A DNA stretch of 64,000 bases from CAYSWV01 sp964434865 (GCA_964434865.1 CAYSWV010000005.1:62001-126000), one strand, 5' to 3'. Positions 1-8,474 are shown, counted from the first letter of the stretch. The notes: generated by a model from the sequence alone, not told the origin. Translations and numbers: made by a program.

Positions 1-264
1 TCTCAGGAGCAGCTGATTTTAAGTCGAGGGCCGATGTCACTAGACACTGAAGTAAAACTTTGGCAAAACCTTCAAATTACTAGTGTTGTTACCAAAGCTT
101 CTGGGATCGCAGGTGGCCTGACAGTTAAGCTGAAAGCCGCACAGCAGCTGGGAACCCACTTGATAGTGATCGACCGGCCCTCTATTCATTACCCCTTTAA
201 AGCCAATAATCTGCAGACTATCCTGGATGAATACACTAAGTTATCTGTGGTGGAGAGTGATTGA
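1..264 (+). CDS. cobK: Precorrin-6A reductase, C-terminal fragment (truncated by window edge)
   Basis: The frame is open from base 1 to a TGA at 262-264, so this is the last 87 residues of a longer gene cut by the window start. The ATG at 34 is internal. The visible part has the pattern of the CobK/CbiJ C-terminus: LSRGPMSL, then VVTKASGIAGGLTVKLKAA, then LIVIDRP. In this family the segment binds NADPH and the tetrapyrrole and closes the domain. CobK reduces precorrin-6A in corrin (vitamin B12) synthesis in the cytoplasm. Oddity: many homologues read TKNSGG where this one reads TKASGIAGG. No neighbouring cobalamin gene is visible, so the operon context is unknown. Confidence 0.72.
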   Translation, partial: SQEQLILSRGPMSLDTEVKLWQNLQITSVVTKASGIAGGLTVKLKAAQQLGTHLIVIDRPSIHYPFKANNLQTILDEYTKLSVVESD

Positions 265-311
265 AAGGTAGTATAATAAGGATCTAACTTAACGTAAACT
301 TGTCACTGCTC

Positions 312-692
312 TCAGGACTTGGAGGTTCGATAAATAGCTTTCGCGTCAGGTCCAAATGAAATCACATCTCCAGCCTTAAGTTGATGAGCTGTCGCTTTTT
401 GACCATTAATTAGCAGTCCATTCGTGCTAGGCTTCCCTTCCAGATCACCATCTAAGATTCGATAAAAATAGTCACCTTCTTTATCAGCAGGGACTCTTAG
501 CAGCATCGCATGGTACCGAGAGGCAAATTGAGAATTCAGGCAAATATCATTAGCTAGATCACGACCAATAAAGTATTTGGGGGAGCTGAGCGTATGCGTC
601 CGTCGCCCATCTCGATCTTCAACAATCAAAAGGTGTTGAAATGCGCCTGGTGCAGATGAACTGGACGAGCTTTGTGAAACGGAATCGACCAT
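312..692 (-). CDS. FHA (forkhead-associated) domain protein
   Basis: A 126-residue protein that is almost entirely one FHA domain, the fold that binds phosphothreonine peptides. After a Ser-rich N-terminus (residues 5-13) come the core signatures: FIGRD (the Gly-Arg phosphopeptide-binding turn), then SRYHAML (Ser and His of the FHA core), then the STNGLLING loop, and KAGDVISFG near the end. It has no membrane segment and no second domain. In cyanobacteria such stand-alone FHA proteins usually read out Ser/Thr kinases. The kinase-GUN4 gene at 5718-7235 is one possible partner, but nothing in the sequence proves the link. It is transcribed alone, convergent with the cobK fragment. Confidence 0.82.
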   Translation of the reverse strand: MVDSVSQSSSSSSAPGAFQHLLIVEDRDGRRTHTLSSPKYFIGRDLANDICLNSQFASRYHAMLLRVPADKEGDYFYRILDGDLEGKPSTNGLLINGQKATAHQLKAGDVISFGPDAKAIYRTSKS

Positions 693-852
693 AGCTAAGA
701 TGACCTGATCAGACGTAATGTAAACGGGCTAGGCCCCAACCTAAGCAACACTATACCCAACTATACTTCACTGTGAGACTCAAACGTCACAAAAACATTG
801 TGATCCCAGTCAGGCTAGAGTTATGAGGGATATATTATACCGCAGCTCAATC

Positions 853-1614
853 CTAAACGTTGGGAGGTTGTAATAAAGTTGCGACCCAGTCTGGAAGAAC
901 CTGATAAGCCCCTGTGGCCCATTGAGTTACTCCAATCATAACGTTAGTTTTGTGATAAATTGAGGCTTCAACAATGGCGGCAGCAACCTCTTCAGGATCA
1001 CTAAACCACCAGTCTTGCAATACTGTTGTGTCTGATAAGCTTTCTTGCTCAGGATCTGGCGCCATTAAACCAGGATAAACGCCAATCACTTCGATCCCTT
1101 GTGGACTTAGCTCCAACCGGAGAGAATCAGTGAAGCCAGTAACCGCATACTGACTAGCACAAAAAGTAGCTAGCTTGGGCAGGGGCATCCGACCTGCAAA
1201 GGTACCAACATTGATAATTTGCCCCCGCTTCTGTTGAGAATAGTGAGGCATCACAGCCTGAATCATATGAACATAGCTCCAAAAATTCTGGGCCATGACC
1301 TGTTGAAAAGATTCTAGGTCAACAGTTTGGAAGGGGCTACTCCAGTACTTACCCGCTATGTTAATCAGGCTATCAACTTGGGTATATCGATCAAGGGCCT
1401 GTTGGATCAGGTGTTGAGCTTGATGGGGTTGACCCAGATCAGCCTCAATCGCTAAAACATCAGTGTTAAGGTCAGACTCAAGACTCAACGCGAGAGCTTG
1501 GATCGAGGCTTTAGACCCAGTGATCACTAAGTGTGCTCCTTGCTGGGCAAAGAGACGAGCTGTTGCAGCTCCAATCGGGTTCGATGCCCCTGTAATTAGA
1601 ACTACTTCAGCCAT
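853..1614 (-). CDS. SDR-fold protein lacking the catalytic tetrad (probable pseudoenzyme)
   Basis: A 253-residue classical-SDR-sized protein. The start is the ATG at 1614, about 10 bases after an AAGGAG. The Rossmann entry reads TGASNPIG (usual TGASSGIG), and there is an INIAG motif like the NAG motif. The active site is altered: where active members have S-x12-Y-x3-K, this protein has Thr138, Phe151 and Gln155 (FCASQ instead of YCASK). The Asn in QNFW is kept. A normal SDR reaction therefore looks impossible, and a binding, scaffold or sensory role is more likely. It lies 22 bases downstream of the 1637 gene on the same strand and is probably co-transcribed with it. SDR fold: sure. Inactivity: inferred from the residues. 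Confidence 0.85.
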   Translation of the reverse strand: MAEVVLITGASNPIGAATARLFAQQGAHLVITGSKASIQALALSLESDLNTDVLAIEADLGQPHQAQHLIQQALDRYTQVDSLINIAGKYWSSPFQTVDLESFQQVMAQNFWSYVHMIQAVMPHYSQQKRGQIINVGTFAGRMPLPKLATFCASQYAVTGFTDSLRLELSPQGIEVIGVYPGLMAPDPEQESLSDTTVLQDWWFSDPEEVAAAIVEASIYHKTNVMIGVTQWATGAYQVLPDWVATLLQPPNV

Positions 1615-1636
1615 AAACAACTAACTCCTTGCTGTA

Positions 1637-2371
1637 TCAAGGTACCCACTCTAACACCACTCCAAAGGTTCGCTCCTTATCGATCGTTGAGTTTTGCCAT
1701 CGATAGCGTCCCGCCAAACGAATGGAAGGACTAAGTGCATAAGCAGCTGTAATATCTGCAATGGTGGCCCATCCCTCTTGCTCCTCGACGGGATCTAATA
1801 AGAGATAACTGATGGTGATATCTGCGGCCCCCGAAGCGGGTGCAAAGAGTAGGTAAGCTCCATACTGAATACCACTAAGAGTTCGATCAGATTGATCCAC
1901 TCGACGATAGCCAATCTGAGGAGCCACATTGATAAAGGATCCAGACGGAGCCAGAAAGTAACGGAGGGCTGATCCATATTGCTGATTATCTGGTTGATCC
2001 AAACCTTGACGATAATCTCCACTCAACGTTACCCGATTGAGCAACTGTAAATCCGAGAGTCCAACCGACCAGAAATCAGCCTCAATGCCAGCCTGCAAGC
2101 GAGTCGGAACCGCTGGTGTGTTTCGGATCTCTTCTAATAAATTGGGGGGATGATCCAACCAGCGTTGTAAAACTGGACTAGTTTCGATGAATTCACGCTG
2201 AATGTCTAAATCTAGTGCTGCTTGAGAGATCTGGTCTTGGTTGTAGTCAAGAAATTGTTCGGTAAGATACCACATATCAGTGGGGACGGTTGGGGCTGAC
2301 GGTTGGATCTCCTGAGCCTTAACTTCAGGCGTTAGAAAAAGAAGCCCAGCCAGAGCCAGTCGCCAGCTCAT
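1637..2371 (-). CDS. Secreted, possibly outer-membrane beta-barrel protein of unknown function
   Basis: Not recognised as a named family. A hydrophobic signal-like segment (LALAGLLFL) is followed by a likely cleavage near VKAQ. The first third of the mature protein is polar and helical (YNQDQISQAALDL...). From about residue 85 there are alternating short beta strands rich in aromatic and polar residues, with many RYFL/IGYRR/LAGRYRW-type strands, ending in an aromatic strand (VVLEWVP). This pattern suits a small outer-membrane barrel. The start is uncertain: ATGs at 2371, 2389 and 2422 are in frame. 2371 gives the shortest signal peptide, but none has a strong ribosome site. Probably the first gene of a two-gene unit with the SDR-like gene. 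Confidence 0.6.
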   Translation of the reverse strand: MSWRLALAGLLFLTPEVKAQEIQPSAPTVPTDMWYLTEQFLDYNQDQISQAALDLDIQREFIETSPVLQRWLDHPPNLLEEIRNTPAVPTRLQAGIEADFWSVGLSDLQLLNRVTLSGDYRQGLDQPDNQQYGSALRYFLAPSGSFINVAPQIGYRRVDQSDRTLSGIQYGAYLLFAPASGAADITISYLLLDPVEEQEGWATIADITAAYALSPSIRLAGRYRWQNSTIDKERTFGVVLEWVP

Positions 2372-2653
2372 CTTGCAACAGGAAACCATACTTGAGATCC
2401 AACCTGATACGACATCACTCAATCAGTACCTCAAAACTTTGATTATTTGTAGAGATTCCGTTGATATCTACTGTGTGAGCAACCACAGTGTTACTGTAGC
2501 TAAAACGCTAGCATTAAGCATCTTCATAGGTACGGAGGTGCATCTCACTGAAAATCCTCAAACGCACTAGCCATAACGTTTTATAGTTAAAGGACACAAT
2601 TTGCCTATCTCTTCGACTTGAAAGCTTGAGGCTAGTCTCTATGGATAAAATGT

Positions 2654-3022
2654 ATGGATAAAAAAACGCTCCTAATCATGACATGCTCGGTCTTGATGAG
2701 TGTGACGGGGCAGTTCTTACTGAAGAAAGGCGCTGCAACACTTGGCCCGATTGGCCTTGACACAATTGTACAAAAGTTGTTTGTGATTTTGTTCCAGCCC
2801 TATATTTTCTCTGGTTTGTTTATCTACAGTTTCGCAGCCGTGGGCTTTATCATTGTGCTTTCAAGAGCCGACTTAAGTGTGGTATCTCCCTTCATTGCCA
2901 CCAGCTACATTTTTACAGTGTTAGGGGGCAGTCTATTGTTTGGAGAAGAGTTGACCTCTTTGCGGTTAGTTGGGGTGGGATTGATCATGTTAGGGGTGAC
3001 ACTCGTTTTGCGATCTGGATGA
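2654..3022 (+). CDS. Small four-helix DMT/EamA-family membrane transporter
   Basis: A 122-residue protein with four evenly spaced hydrophobic helices: LLIMTCSVLMSVTG, LFVILFQPYIFSGLFIY, FAAVGFIIVL and LVGVGLIMLGVTLVL. Its length, the GQFLLKKGA motif after helix 1 and a FGEELT loop before the last helix fit the short EmrE/ArnE-like branch of the drug/metabolite transporter superfamily, which works as dimers. The substrate cannot be read from sequence. ArnE-like relatives move lipid-linked sugars, while EmrE relatives export cations. There is no strong ribosome site. It is followed by a small direct duplication at 3038-3073 and then the DUF2993 gene on the same strand. Confidence 0.75.
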   Translation: MDKKTLLIMTCSVLMSVTGQFLLKKGAATLGPIGLDTIVQKLFVILFQPYIFSGLFIYSFAAVGFIIVLSRADLSVVSPFIATSYIFTVLGGSLLFGEELTSLRLVGVGLIMLGVTLVLRSG

Positions 3023-3037
3023 TCTATTGGGTTAGGC

Positions 3038-3073
3038 CCAGTATTTAGAACTTTGGGATCCAGTATTTAGAAC
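3038..3073. repeat. Two-copy intergenic direct repeat, 14 bases, period 22
   Basis: The 14-mer ccagtatttagaac occurs at 3038-3051 and again at 3060-3073, between the DMT gene and the DUF2993 gene. It looks like a local duplication. Confidence 0.8.
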
Positions 3074-3131
3074 CTTGTCCCATCATCAAAAAGATAGCCT
3101 AAAATCAGGGACAGATATTAGAAGGCTAACT

Positions 3132-3974
3132 ATGGAAGTCTTAGCTATCATACTAGGATTACTGACTGGAGCCGGTGGCGGTGCTGGGTTTTTGGTGGAT
3201 CAAACGGCACGTCAAGTCTTATTAGACCAACTTGATCAAGCAGAAGTTTTGGAGGTTCGAGTTCAAAGCCTACCCAACTACCGCTTGCTTCAAGGCCAAG
3301 CTGATCGAATTCTAGTGGCGGGGCGCGGCTTGTCACTGAACCCGTTTCCTCGTATTGACATCCTTGAGTTTGAAACGGATCCTATCTCAATCGACACGGG
3401 TTCCTTTCAAGGTGGGCCCATTGAGTTTAGTCAGCCTCTCCAAGCTGCTTTGCGCATTGTCATCCAAGAGTCTGATTTAAATGCTGCTCTACAGGATCCT
3501 GAAAATCTAACAAGATTTCAAGATATCAGGGCAGATCTACCTTTTTCAAGTCAGCCAGACCGACCTGATACTACTTTTGATTTGCGTCATCCCGTAGCAG
3601 ATTTCTTACCAGATAATCGAATTGAATTAGCAGCCAAGTTGGTTGAAAAGACAGATGACAATCAAGAATTAGATGCTCTCGATATTGAATTTAATGCTGG
3701 CCTTGATATTACTGAAGGTAAAGCTATTAGCTTAAACAAGCCTGAATTTGTTCTAGGGTCTGTACCGGTTCCTCGGGAAATCTCGGCGGCTTTTTTGGGT
3801 GGGCTTAATGATGTTTTTGATCTAAGTGATTTAGAAGAACAAGGTATCATTATCCGGGTTCTCAAGTTTGAGGTTACGGCTGAGACGCTGGAGATTATTG
3901 GGTTTATCCGAGTCGAATCCTTGCCGCAGACAGTGGAACCTGTTGGGAAATTGCTGAACTCTGAGCTAGGCTGA
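3132..3974 (+). CDS. DUF2993 / LmeA-family phospholipid-binding protein
   Basis: A 280-residue protein starting at ATG 3132, seven bases after AGAAGG. An earlier in-frame TTG at 3075 has no ribosome site. A hydrophobic N-terminus with a Gly run (LAIILGLLTGAGGGAGF) serves as signal or anchor. A DUF2993-like domain follows: LLDQLDQAEVLEVRVQS, a GRGLSL segment, then alternating strands (DIEFNAGLDI, ITVRV-like). Family members such as LmeA bind phospholipids or glycolipids in the periplasm. Cyanobacteria carry several copies of unknown role. The DMT transporter upstream and the GerMN protein downstream are on the same strand, suggesting an envelope-related run. Confidence 0.78.
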   Translation: MEVLAIILGLLTGAGGGAGFLVDQTARQVLLDQLDQAEVLEVRVQSLPNYRLLQGQADRILVAGRGLSLNPFPRIDILEFETDPISIDTGSFQGGPIEFSQPLQAALRIVIQESDLNAALQDPENLTRFQDIRADLPFSSQPDRPDTTFDLRHPVADFLPDNRIELAAKLVEKTDDNQELDALDIEFNAGLDITEGKAISLNKPEFVLGSVPVPREISAAFLGGLNDVFDLSDLEEQGIIIRVLKFEVTAETLEIIGFIRVESLPQTVEPVGKLLNSELG

Positions 3975-4011
3975 AAATGACTAAGGATGGCTGCTAAGTG
4001 CTGAGGTGACT

Positions 4012-4644
4012 ATGATGTATTCAGTGGAGAGATCACCAACCATGCTGAAACAACGACAGGGCTTCCAACTCCAACTGATTTTAGCTGGCTTCTTGGCAGG
4101 ATTAGCAGCAACTGGCACACTATGGTGGATCAGTGTGGGACCTCGCCAGACGATCTCGTTATATTGGCTGACTAGCCCAGATAATGATATCTACTATGTT
4201 CAGCAAGAGCGAGCTATTCGATCTCTCAATCAAGAACAGGCCATTAGCCAGGGGATCCAGGAACTCATTGAAGGGCCAAGGGACCCACGATTAATCTCAG
4301 CACTTCCTAGTGATACTCAAGTTCTAAATGTTAAAATTGAAGGTGAAGATGTTTTTCTAGACTTTTCACCCGAGTTTGCTGGTGGTGGCGGCTCAACCAG
4401 TATGTTAGGTCGCATTACTCAAGTGCTCTACACAGCAACCAGCCATAACGAAAACGCTAAAGTTTGGGTCACTATTAACAATGAGGCTCTGGAGACATTA
4501 GGCGGGGAGGGCTTGATTCTAGAACAGCCTCTAACCCGCGACTCATTTGAACCCACCTTCAAAGATCAAGTCTTCTTTGAGGATATTGTAGAGTACTACG
4601 AATTTGATAAACAGTATGCCAATCAACCTATTGAAGAAGACTAG
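4012..4644 (+). CDS. GerMN domain membrane-anchored protein
   Basis: A 210-residue protein with one N-terminal membrane helix (LILAGFLAGLAATGTLWWI) and a single GerMN/sporulation-like domain (about residues 45-160). The domain has the usual landmarks: SLYWL at the start, IQELIEGPRDP (the EGP turn), LPSDTQVLNVKIEGEDVFLDFS, then LGRITQVLYTAT and VWVTINNEALETLGGEGL. In spore formers the domain serves in germination and lipoproteins. In cyanobacteria it is a periplasmic domain of unknown role. The tail (from about 175) is acidic. Start: ATG 4012 follows GAGG by five bases, but ATG 4042 after GGAGA is also possible and would leave a shorter cytoplasmic tail. Confidence 0.8.
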   Translation: MMYSVERSPTMLKQRQGFQLQLILAGFLAGLAATGTLWWISVGPRQTISLYWLTSPDNDIYYVQQERAIRSLNQEQAISQGIQELIEGPRDPRLISALPSDTQVLNVKIEGEDVFLDFSPEFAGGGGSTSMLGRITQVLYTATSHNENAKVWVTINNEALETLGGEGLILEQPLTRDSFEPTFKDQVFFEDIVEYYEFDKQYANQPIEED

Positions 4645-4681
4645 CCTCGTCTATCATCTATAGGATCTCATCCAAGATTCA

Positions 4682-5650
4682 ATGGTTCATCATTATCTGA
4701 AAGCCACCCCAGATACTGTCCATCTAGGTGGGTTTTCCTCTGAATTAGTCCCTGCTTTGAGAGTAAGATCTGGGGATTCAATTGATGTAGAGACCTTTAC
4801 AGGTTTGGGGATCTCTCAGCAGGCTCCACCCTCATTTTGTCCCCCTGAGCTTCAAAACATTTATGAAAATCTTGATCGTCAACGAAAAGTTGGTCCAGGT
4901 CCCCATTTGCTGACAGGCCCCATCTGGCTTGAGGAGGCTAAACCTGGTCATACTCTTGAAGTCCGGCTAGAATCCATTACACCTCGGTTACCTGTGGGCT
5001 TTAATGCCATCCGATCAGGTTGGGGTGCTTTGCCCACTCAGTTTAATCAACCCCATCTCCGCTTTATTGAACTCGATCTAGAACACCAATTAGCTGAGTT
5101 TCCGCCTCGAAGTGGCATTCAAATTCCTCTCAGACCTTTCTTTGGCATTCTAGGGGTAGCTACTGATGCCACCTCTCGTACTTCAGTGCCGCCCGGGTCT
5201 TATGGTGGCAATATTGATAACCGCCAACTCATTGCTGGATCACGCCTATTTCTGCCCATCTTTTTACCAGGTGCCCTCTTTTCGATTGGGGATGGTCATG
5301 CTGCTCAGGGAGATGGTGAAGTCAATGTTACTGCCATTGAAACATCAATGAATGGCACAATTCGACTCATATTGCATCCTGATCGCAGAATTTACCATCC
5401 CTTTGCAGAGACTCCTACTCACTGGATCACAATGGGGTTTGGCTCAACGTTAGATCAAGCATTTGAACAAGCTTTACAAGAAATGATTCAGTGGATCCAC
5501 TTTCTTACCGGTATTGATCGAGAAGAGGCTTATGTACTCTGTAGTTTAGCCGTTGATTTTCACATTACTCAAGTGGTAAATGCCCCCATGAAAGGTGTTC
5601 ATGGCTTACTGGCAAAACAGGTGATACCCAAGTTTCAGCATGACTGGTAA
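4682..5650 (+). CDS. Acetamidase/formamidase family amidohydrolase
   Basis: A 322-residue cytoplasmic protein that matches the FmdA/AmdA family in length and motifs. It opens with HHYLKATPDTVHLGGFS, has the LTGPIWLEEAKPGHTLEV strand pair, the GVATD and PPGSYGGNIDNRQLIAGS segment that carries the metal and active-site positions, and FSIGDGHAAQGDGEV with the conserved acidic/His cluster. The family hydrolyses formamide or acetamide to ammonia plus the acid. Substrate range varies and cannot be set here. It gives the cell ammonium from simple amides. No amide transporter is adjacent. It stands 37 bases after the GerMN gene and may be in that transcription unit. Confidence 0.88.
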   Translation: MVHHYLKATPDTVHLGGFSSELVPALRVRSGDSIDVETFTGLGISQQAPPSFCPPELQNIYENLDRQRKVGPGPHLLTGPIWLEEAKPGHTLEVRLESITPRLPVGFNAIRSGWGALPTQFNQPHLRFIELDLEHQLAEFPPRSGIQIPLRPFFGILGVATDATSRTSVPPGSYGGNIDNRQLIAGSRLFLPIFLPGALFSIGDGHAAQGDGEVNVTAIETSMNGTIRLILHPDRRIYHPFAETPTHWITMGFGSTLDQAFEQALQEMIQWIHFLTGIDREEAYVLCSLAVDFHITQVVNAPMKGVHGLLAKQVIPKFQHDW

Positions 5651-5674
5651 GACATCTTACCCTGTAGATACTAC

Positions 5675-5712
5675 CTTTGAGATCTTAAGTAGACTTTGAG
5701 ATCTTAAGTAGA
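5675..5712. repeat. Perfect 19-base tandem duplication between convergent genes
   Basis: The 19-mer ctttgagatcttaagtaga occurs twice head-to-tail (5675-5693 and 5694-5712) in the short space between the amidase and kinase stop codons. Each copy contains the palindrome AGATCT. No terminator-like hairpin with a T run is present here. Confidence 0.9.
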
Positions 5713-5717
5713 TCGTC

Positions 5718-7235
5718 TTAGTTTAATGTTGGATGTCCTAAACACTGGTTCAGTTTAATTAACCAATAGCGATCTAGCACCAGCATAGCAGATTTCAAAC
5801 CACCCGAGTAGCCTGTAAAAAAACCTATGGGGAGATGACCCTGAGGTGCTCCTTTGCCATACTGCAGATCTCGATAGGAAAGCCACTTGTCTTGGATCAT
5901 CCAGCCTACTTTGCGTGCAAACAGTTCAGAATTTTTGCGGCAGTGGATAAAAATAGATTGCTGAACACTGAAACTGAAGTGTCCATGACTAAATTGTTTC
6001 CACAGCTTATCAATAACTTGAAGATGTTGATTGGGAAATGATTGAATAGCTTCCAGGCTAAATTGGACTTTATCTTCACACTGCCCTAGTTTTAGCATTA
6101 ACCGGGTTGTTTCTTGATCAGCCAGATACCAGTTTCGAGATCGCAAAGCAGTCCATAACGATTGATAGAGAGCCTCGGGTGTAGATGAAGTGGGTACAGG
6201 AGGCGTTGGGTTACCCACAGGTTTAATAGCAAGTGTAGTTAGGGCAGGTGGTGTTGAAGGGACAGATGCTAGTGTACCCAGTTGGCCGGGTATGAGACCT
6301 GCTTTAGGCTGATCAGAGTTGAGCACTTCAGGGACGATAATGGGAGTACTAGGAGCATTTGTGGACTGGGCATCAAGGCTCTGTTGTAGATCAACGAGAT
6401 CTTGAGTTGAAATACCGATATAAGGTTTAGGTAGCAATTCCAACCATGCTTCAATCGTTTGAGTACGCTCTACTGCTTGCAAAGCCATACCTTGGATAAT
6501 GGCTTCATTGATCGTATGGCTAATGTTGACGTTAATGTGTTTAGGTGGAATCAAGCTCCCACCAGCGGCCCTTGCGGGTGAACACAGGGGTATTTGGCCG
6601 GTCACCATGGTATAGAGGGTTGCAGCTAAAGCATAGACATCGATCCAGGCTCCTCGCCGCCTTAGTGAATCATACTGCTCAATTGGAGCATATCCATCTG
6701 TTCCCCAGGACGTATGGCGTTGGATCAAACCCTGGCTAAAGTCTCGAGCCAGACCAAAGTCGATCAAAACTGCTTCAGATTGCTGATGGCGCAACAAAAT
6801 ATTGGCAGGTTTGATATCACGATGTAGGAAGTCTTGGCCATGAAGAACTTTTAAGGCTGCCCCGACCTGACGAGTATAGTGTAAGGCTGTTGATTCTAGT
6901 AAAGCCCCCTCATTTCGGATCCGCCGTTCCAGTGTCGTGCCATGAATATACTCCATCACAATACACACCAGTCCTGCTTCTAAAATAATCTCATAGACCT
7001 TTACAATGTAAGTATGATTACACATAGCAAGGCGTAAGGCTTCATTTAAAAAACCTTGCTGTAATCGTTCAAAGTCAGGATCCAATTGCATGGCAGCATT
7101 CGGCGTTTTAATGACCACATGATCAGCTCGTTTCTGATCCCAGGCTAGATAGGTGATGCCAAACCCTCCCTGCCCGAGCACTTGCTGAATGGTGTAACGC
7201 CGATCTTGAATTTGATGTCCAGCAGGCCACTCCAT
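5718..7235 (-). CDS. Ser/Thr protein kinase fused to a C-terminal GUN4 domain
   Basis: A 505-residue protein. The start is ATG 7235, because GGAGG (7243-7247 on this strand's leader) sits seven bases upstream; the frame stays open further but would run into the next gene. Residues 14-280 form a Hanks-type kinase: GQGGFG loop, Lys43 in VVIK, HRDIKPANILL, DFGLA, and YAPIEQY in place of APE. A Pro/Thr-rich linker covers about 310-370. The last 130 residues are a GUN4 domain: WYLADQETTRLML, IDKLWKQFSHGHFSFSVQ, VGWM...WLSYRDLQYG and GHLPIGF. GUN4 binds porphyrins and stimulates magnesium chelatase in chlorophyll synthesis. The fusion suggests that a tetrapyrrole level controls phosphorylation; that part is inference. 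Confidence 0.93.
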   Translation of the reverse strand: MEWPAGHQIQDRRYTIQQVLGQGGFGITYLAWDQKRADHVVIKTPNAAMQLDPDFERLQQGFLNEALRLAMCNHTYIVKVYEIILEAGLVCIVMEYIHGTTLERRIRNEGALLESTALHYTRQVGAALKVLHGQDFLHRDIKPANILLRHQQSEAVLIDFGLARDFSQGLIQRHTSWGTDGYAPIEQYDSLRRRGAWIDVYALAATLYTMVTGQIPLCSPARAAGGSLIPPKHINVNISHTINEAIIQGMALQAVERTQTIEAWLELLPKPYIGISTQDLVDLQQSLDAQSTNAPSTPIIVPEVLNSDQPKAGLIPGQLGTLASVPSTPPALTTLAIKPVGNPTPPVPTSSTPEALYQSLWTALRSRNWYLADQETTRLMLKLGQCEDKVQFSLEAIQSFPNQHLQVIDKLWKQFSHGHFSFSVQQSIFIHCRKNSELFARKVGWMIQDKWLSYRDLQYGKGAPQGHLPIGFFTGYSGGLKSAMLVLDRYWLIKLNQCLGHPTLN

Positions 7236-7242
7236 GACTAGA

Positions 7243-7247
7243 CCTCC
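7243..7247 (-). promoter_or_regulatory. Shine-Dalgarno GGAGG that sets the kinase-GUN4 start
   Basis: On the minus strand GGAGG stands seven bases before ATG 7235. It decides against the longer in-frame start at 7313, which would overlap the DUF751 gene. Confidence 0.8.
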
Positions 7248-7285
7248 AATCAAGTAGACAACTATAAATTGAATACTAAGTCTGA

Positions 7286-7555
7286 TTACCCAGCGAATCG
7301 AGCTAAGATCCACTCAGGAAAAAACGTTTCACCCGCCATGCCTCTCAATGTGAAATGGACAAAGATCAATCCTAAAATAGCTACCACGATCATTAAAACC
7401 CCAGCCAGGGGACTCTTCTGATAGAGGTTAACAAAAGGTTTCAGTCCGATCCACAGTCCCCCTAAAAGGGTAGTAATGAAGTAAGTAGGATAACGTGATA
7501 CATTGTCAACAAAGCGATCTTCAAGGTTACGAGGTTGTTCAGGTTTCTGTGTCAT
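7286..7555 (-). CDS. DUF751 (Ycf33-related) small membrane protein
   Basis: An 89-residue protein with two hydrophobic helices (residues about 25-42 and 50-72) and the DUF751 landmarks: DNVSRYPTYFITTLLGG at the N-terminal side, a KPFVNLY loop and FVHFTLRGM after the second helix. The family is universal in cyanobacteria and includes plastid Ycf33; its function is unknown, probably thylakoid-associated. It begins after an AGGA ribosome site and lies 50 bases upstream of the kinase-GUN4 start on the same strand, so the two may be co-transcribed. That is notable given the tetrapyrrole domain of the kinase. Confidence 0.8.
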   Translation of the reverse strand: MTQKPEQPRNLEDRFVDNVSRYPTYFITTLLGGLWIGLKPFVNLYQKSPLAGVLMIVVAILGLIFVHFTLRGMAGETFFPEWILARFAG

Positions 7556-7629
7556 TGGGCTGTCCTGTTAGATTACCCCCAGTGTGCCACAGATTTTAGA
7601 AAGTCTTGCAGAATTACCTAGGCGACTTC

Positions 7630-8352
7630 TTAGTCATGCTCAGGTTTCTTGAGTTCCTGATCACTTAGCAGAAGCAATAACTTATAATGACTGGCCTCCA
7701 TTCCTGATCCCACCTCACCGTATAGGAAGCCCCGGTAAGGCGATCCTTTATCCCGCACCACTAATGGCTGGTTACCCTTAGCTCCAGCCCCTAGCAATGC
7801 CACCTCTTGATTTTCTGCCAAATCACTAGCAAGTTTGAACAAAAAATCCATCGTTAACCCATCTTCGTGGACGATTTGATAGGTGTGTTTAAAAATAAAA
7901 GAGGTAAAAGCTTTTTCGATGGGGATCCGTTTTCCAATTTTAACCGGCATTAAATCATTCAAATTTGACTTACGAGTAATATGAGGTCGCTGATCTTTCT
8001 CTTGACCCTCAGCATCTAAAATAATGTCAATCATCTTAAAATCAGAAACCGGGACTTGCTCTTTAGCCGCTGGATCGTAGTAGGTCGTAGAGATCATATC
8101 CGGTTGAACCAGATAACCCGCTCGATCCAAGTTCAGTTCTGGATCCGCTTCAAGCAGATCGGTGGATTGCAGCTGTAAAGGATCCAGGTGAGGGTTAATC
8201 CCATTGATAACTCGATTCAGGGTGACTTCACCTTTACTAGTTTTCATCCGCACTACAGGCTTGGGTCTTGCACTAGGTAAAGATTGCAGAGATAACCGAG
8301 CTGTTTTGCCATCATGCTCAAGATGGATCAGGGTACTGACTGCTGGAATCAT
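7630..8352 (-). CDS. Conserved-looking protein of unknown function
   Basis: A 240-residue soluble protein with no signal peptide, no membrane segment and no motif I recognise. The first 60 residues look like beta strands (STLIHLEHDGKTARLSL, PKPVVRMKTSKGEVTLNRVING). The middle is acidic and mixed. The C-terminal third contains an alpha/beta segment (YQIVHEDGLTMDFLFKLASDL, VALLGAGAKGNQPLVVRD). Codon and base use look like those of its neighbours. It stands 74 bases upstream of the DUF751 gene on the same strand. No function is proposed. Confidence 0.65.
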   Translation of the reverse strand: MIPAVSTLIHLEHDGKTARLSLQSLPSARPKPVVRMKTSKGEVTLNRVINGINPHLDPLQLQSTDLLEADPELNLDRAGYLVQPDMISTTYYDPAAKEQVPVSDFKMIDIILDAEGQEKDQRPHITRKSNLNDLMPVKIGKRIPIEKAFTSFIFKHTYQIVHEDGLTMDFLFKLASDLAENQEVALLGAGAKGNQPLVVRDKGSPYRGFLYGEVGSGMEASHYKLLLLLSDQELKKPEHD

Positions 8353-8474
8353 AGTGTGGACCTTTGATACACCAAGATTGATACACTAAGGATAGATCAT
8401 AGTCCCTACCCTAGTTAAAACTCAGCCTGTTGTCTACTTCAAGCTGGCCCTATCAAGTCTAGTATTCAAGAGCC

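Noticed and set aside
2373..2570. Open plus-strand frame of 65 codons over the start of the 1637 gene
   Set aside because: It overlaps the signal-peptide region of a better gene, has no ribosome site and no protein-like pattern.
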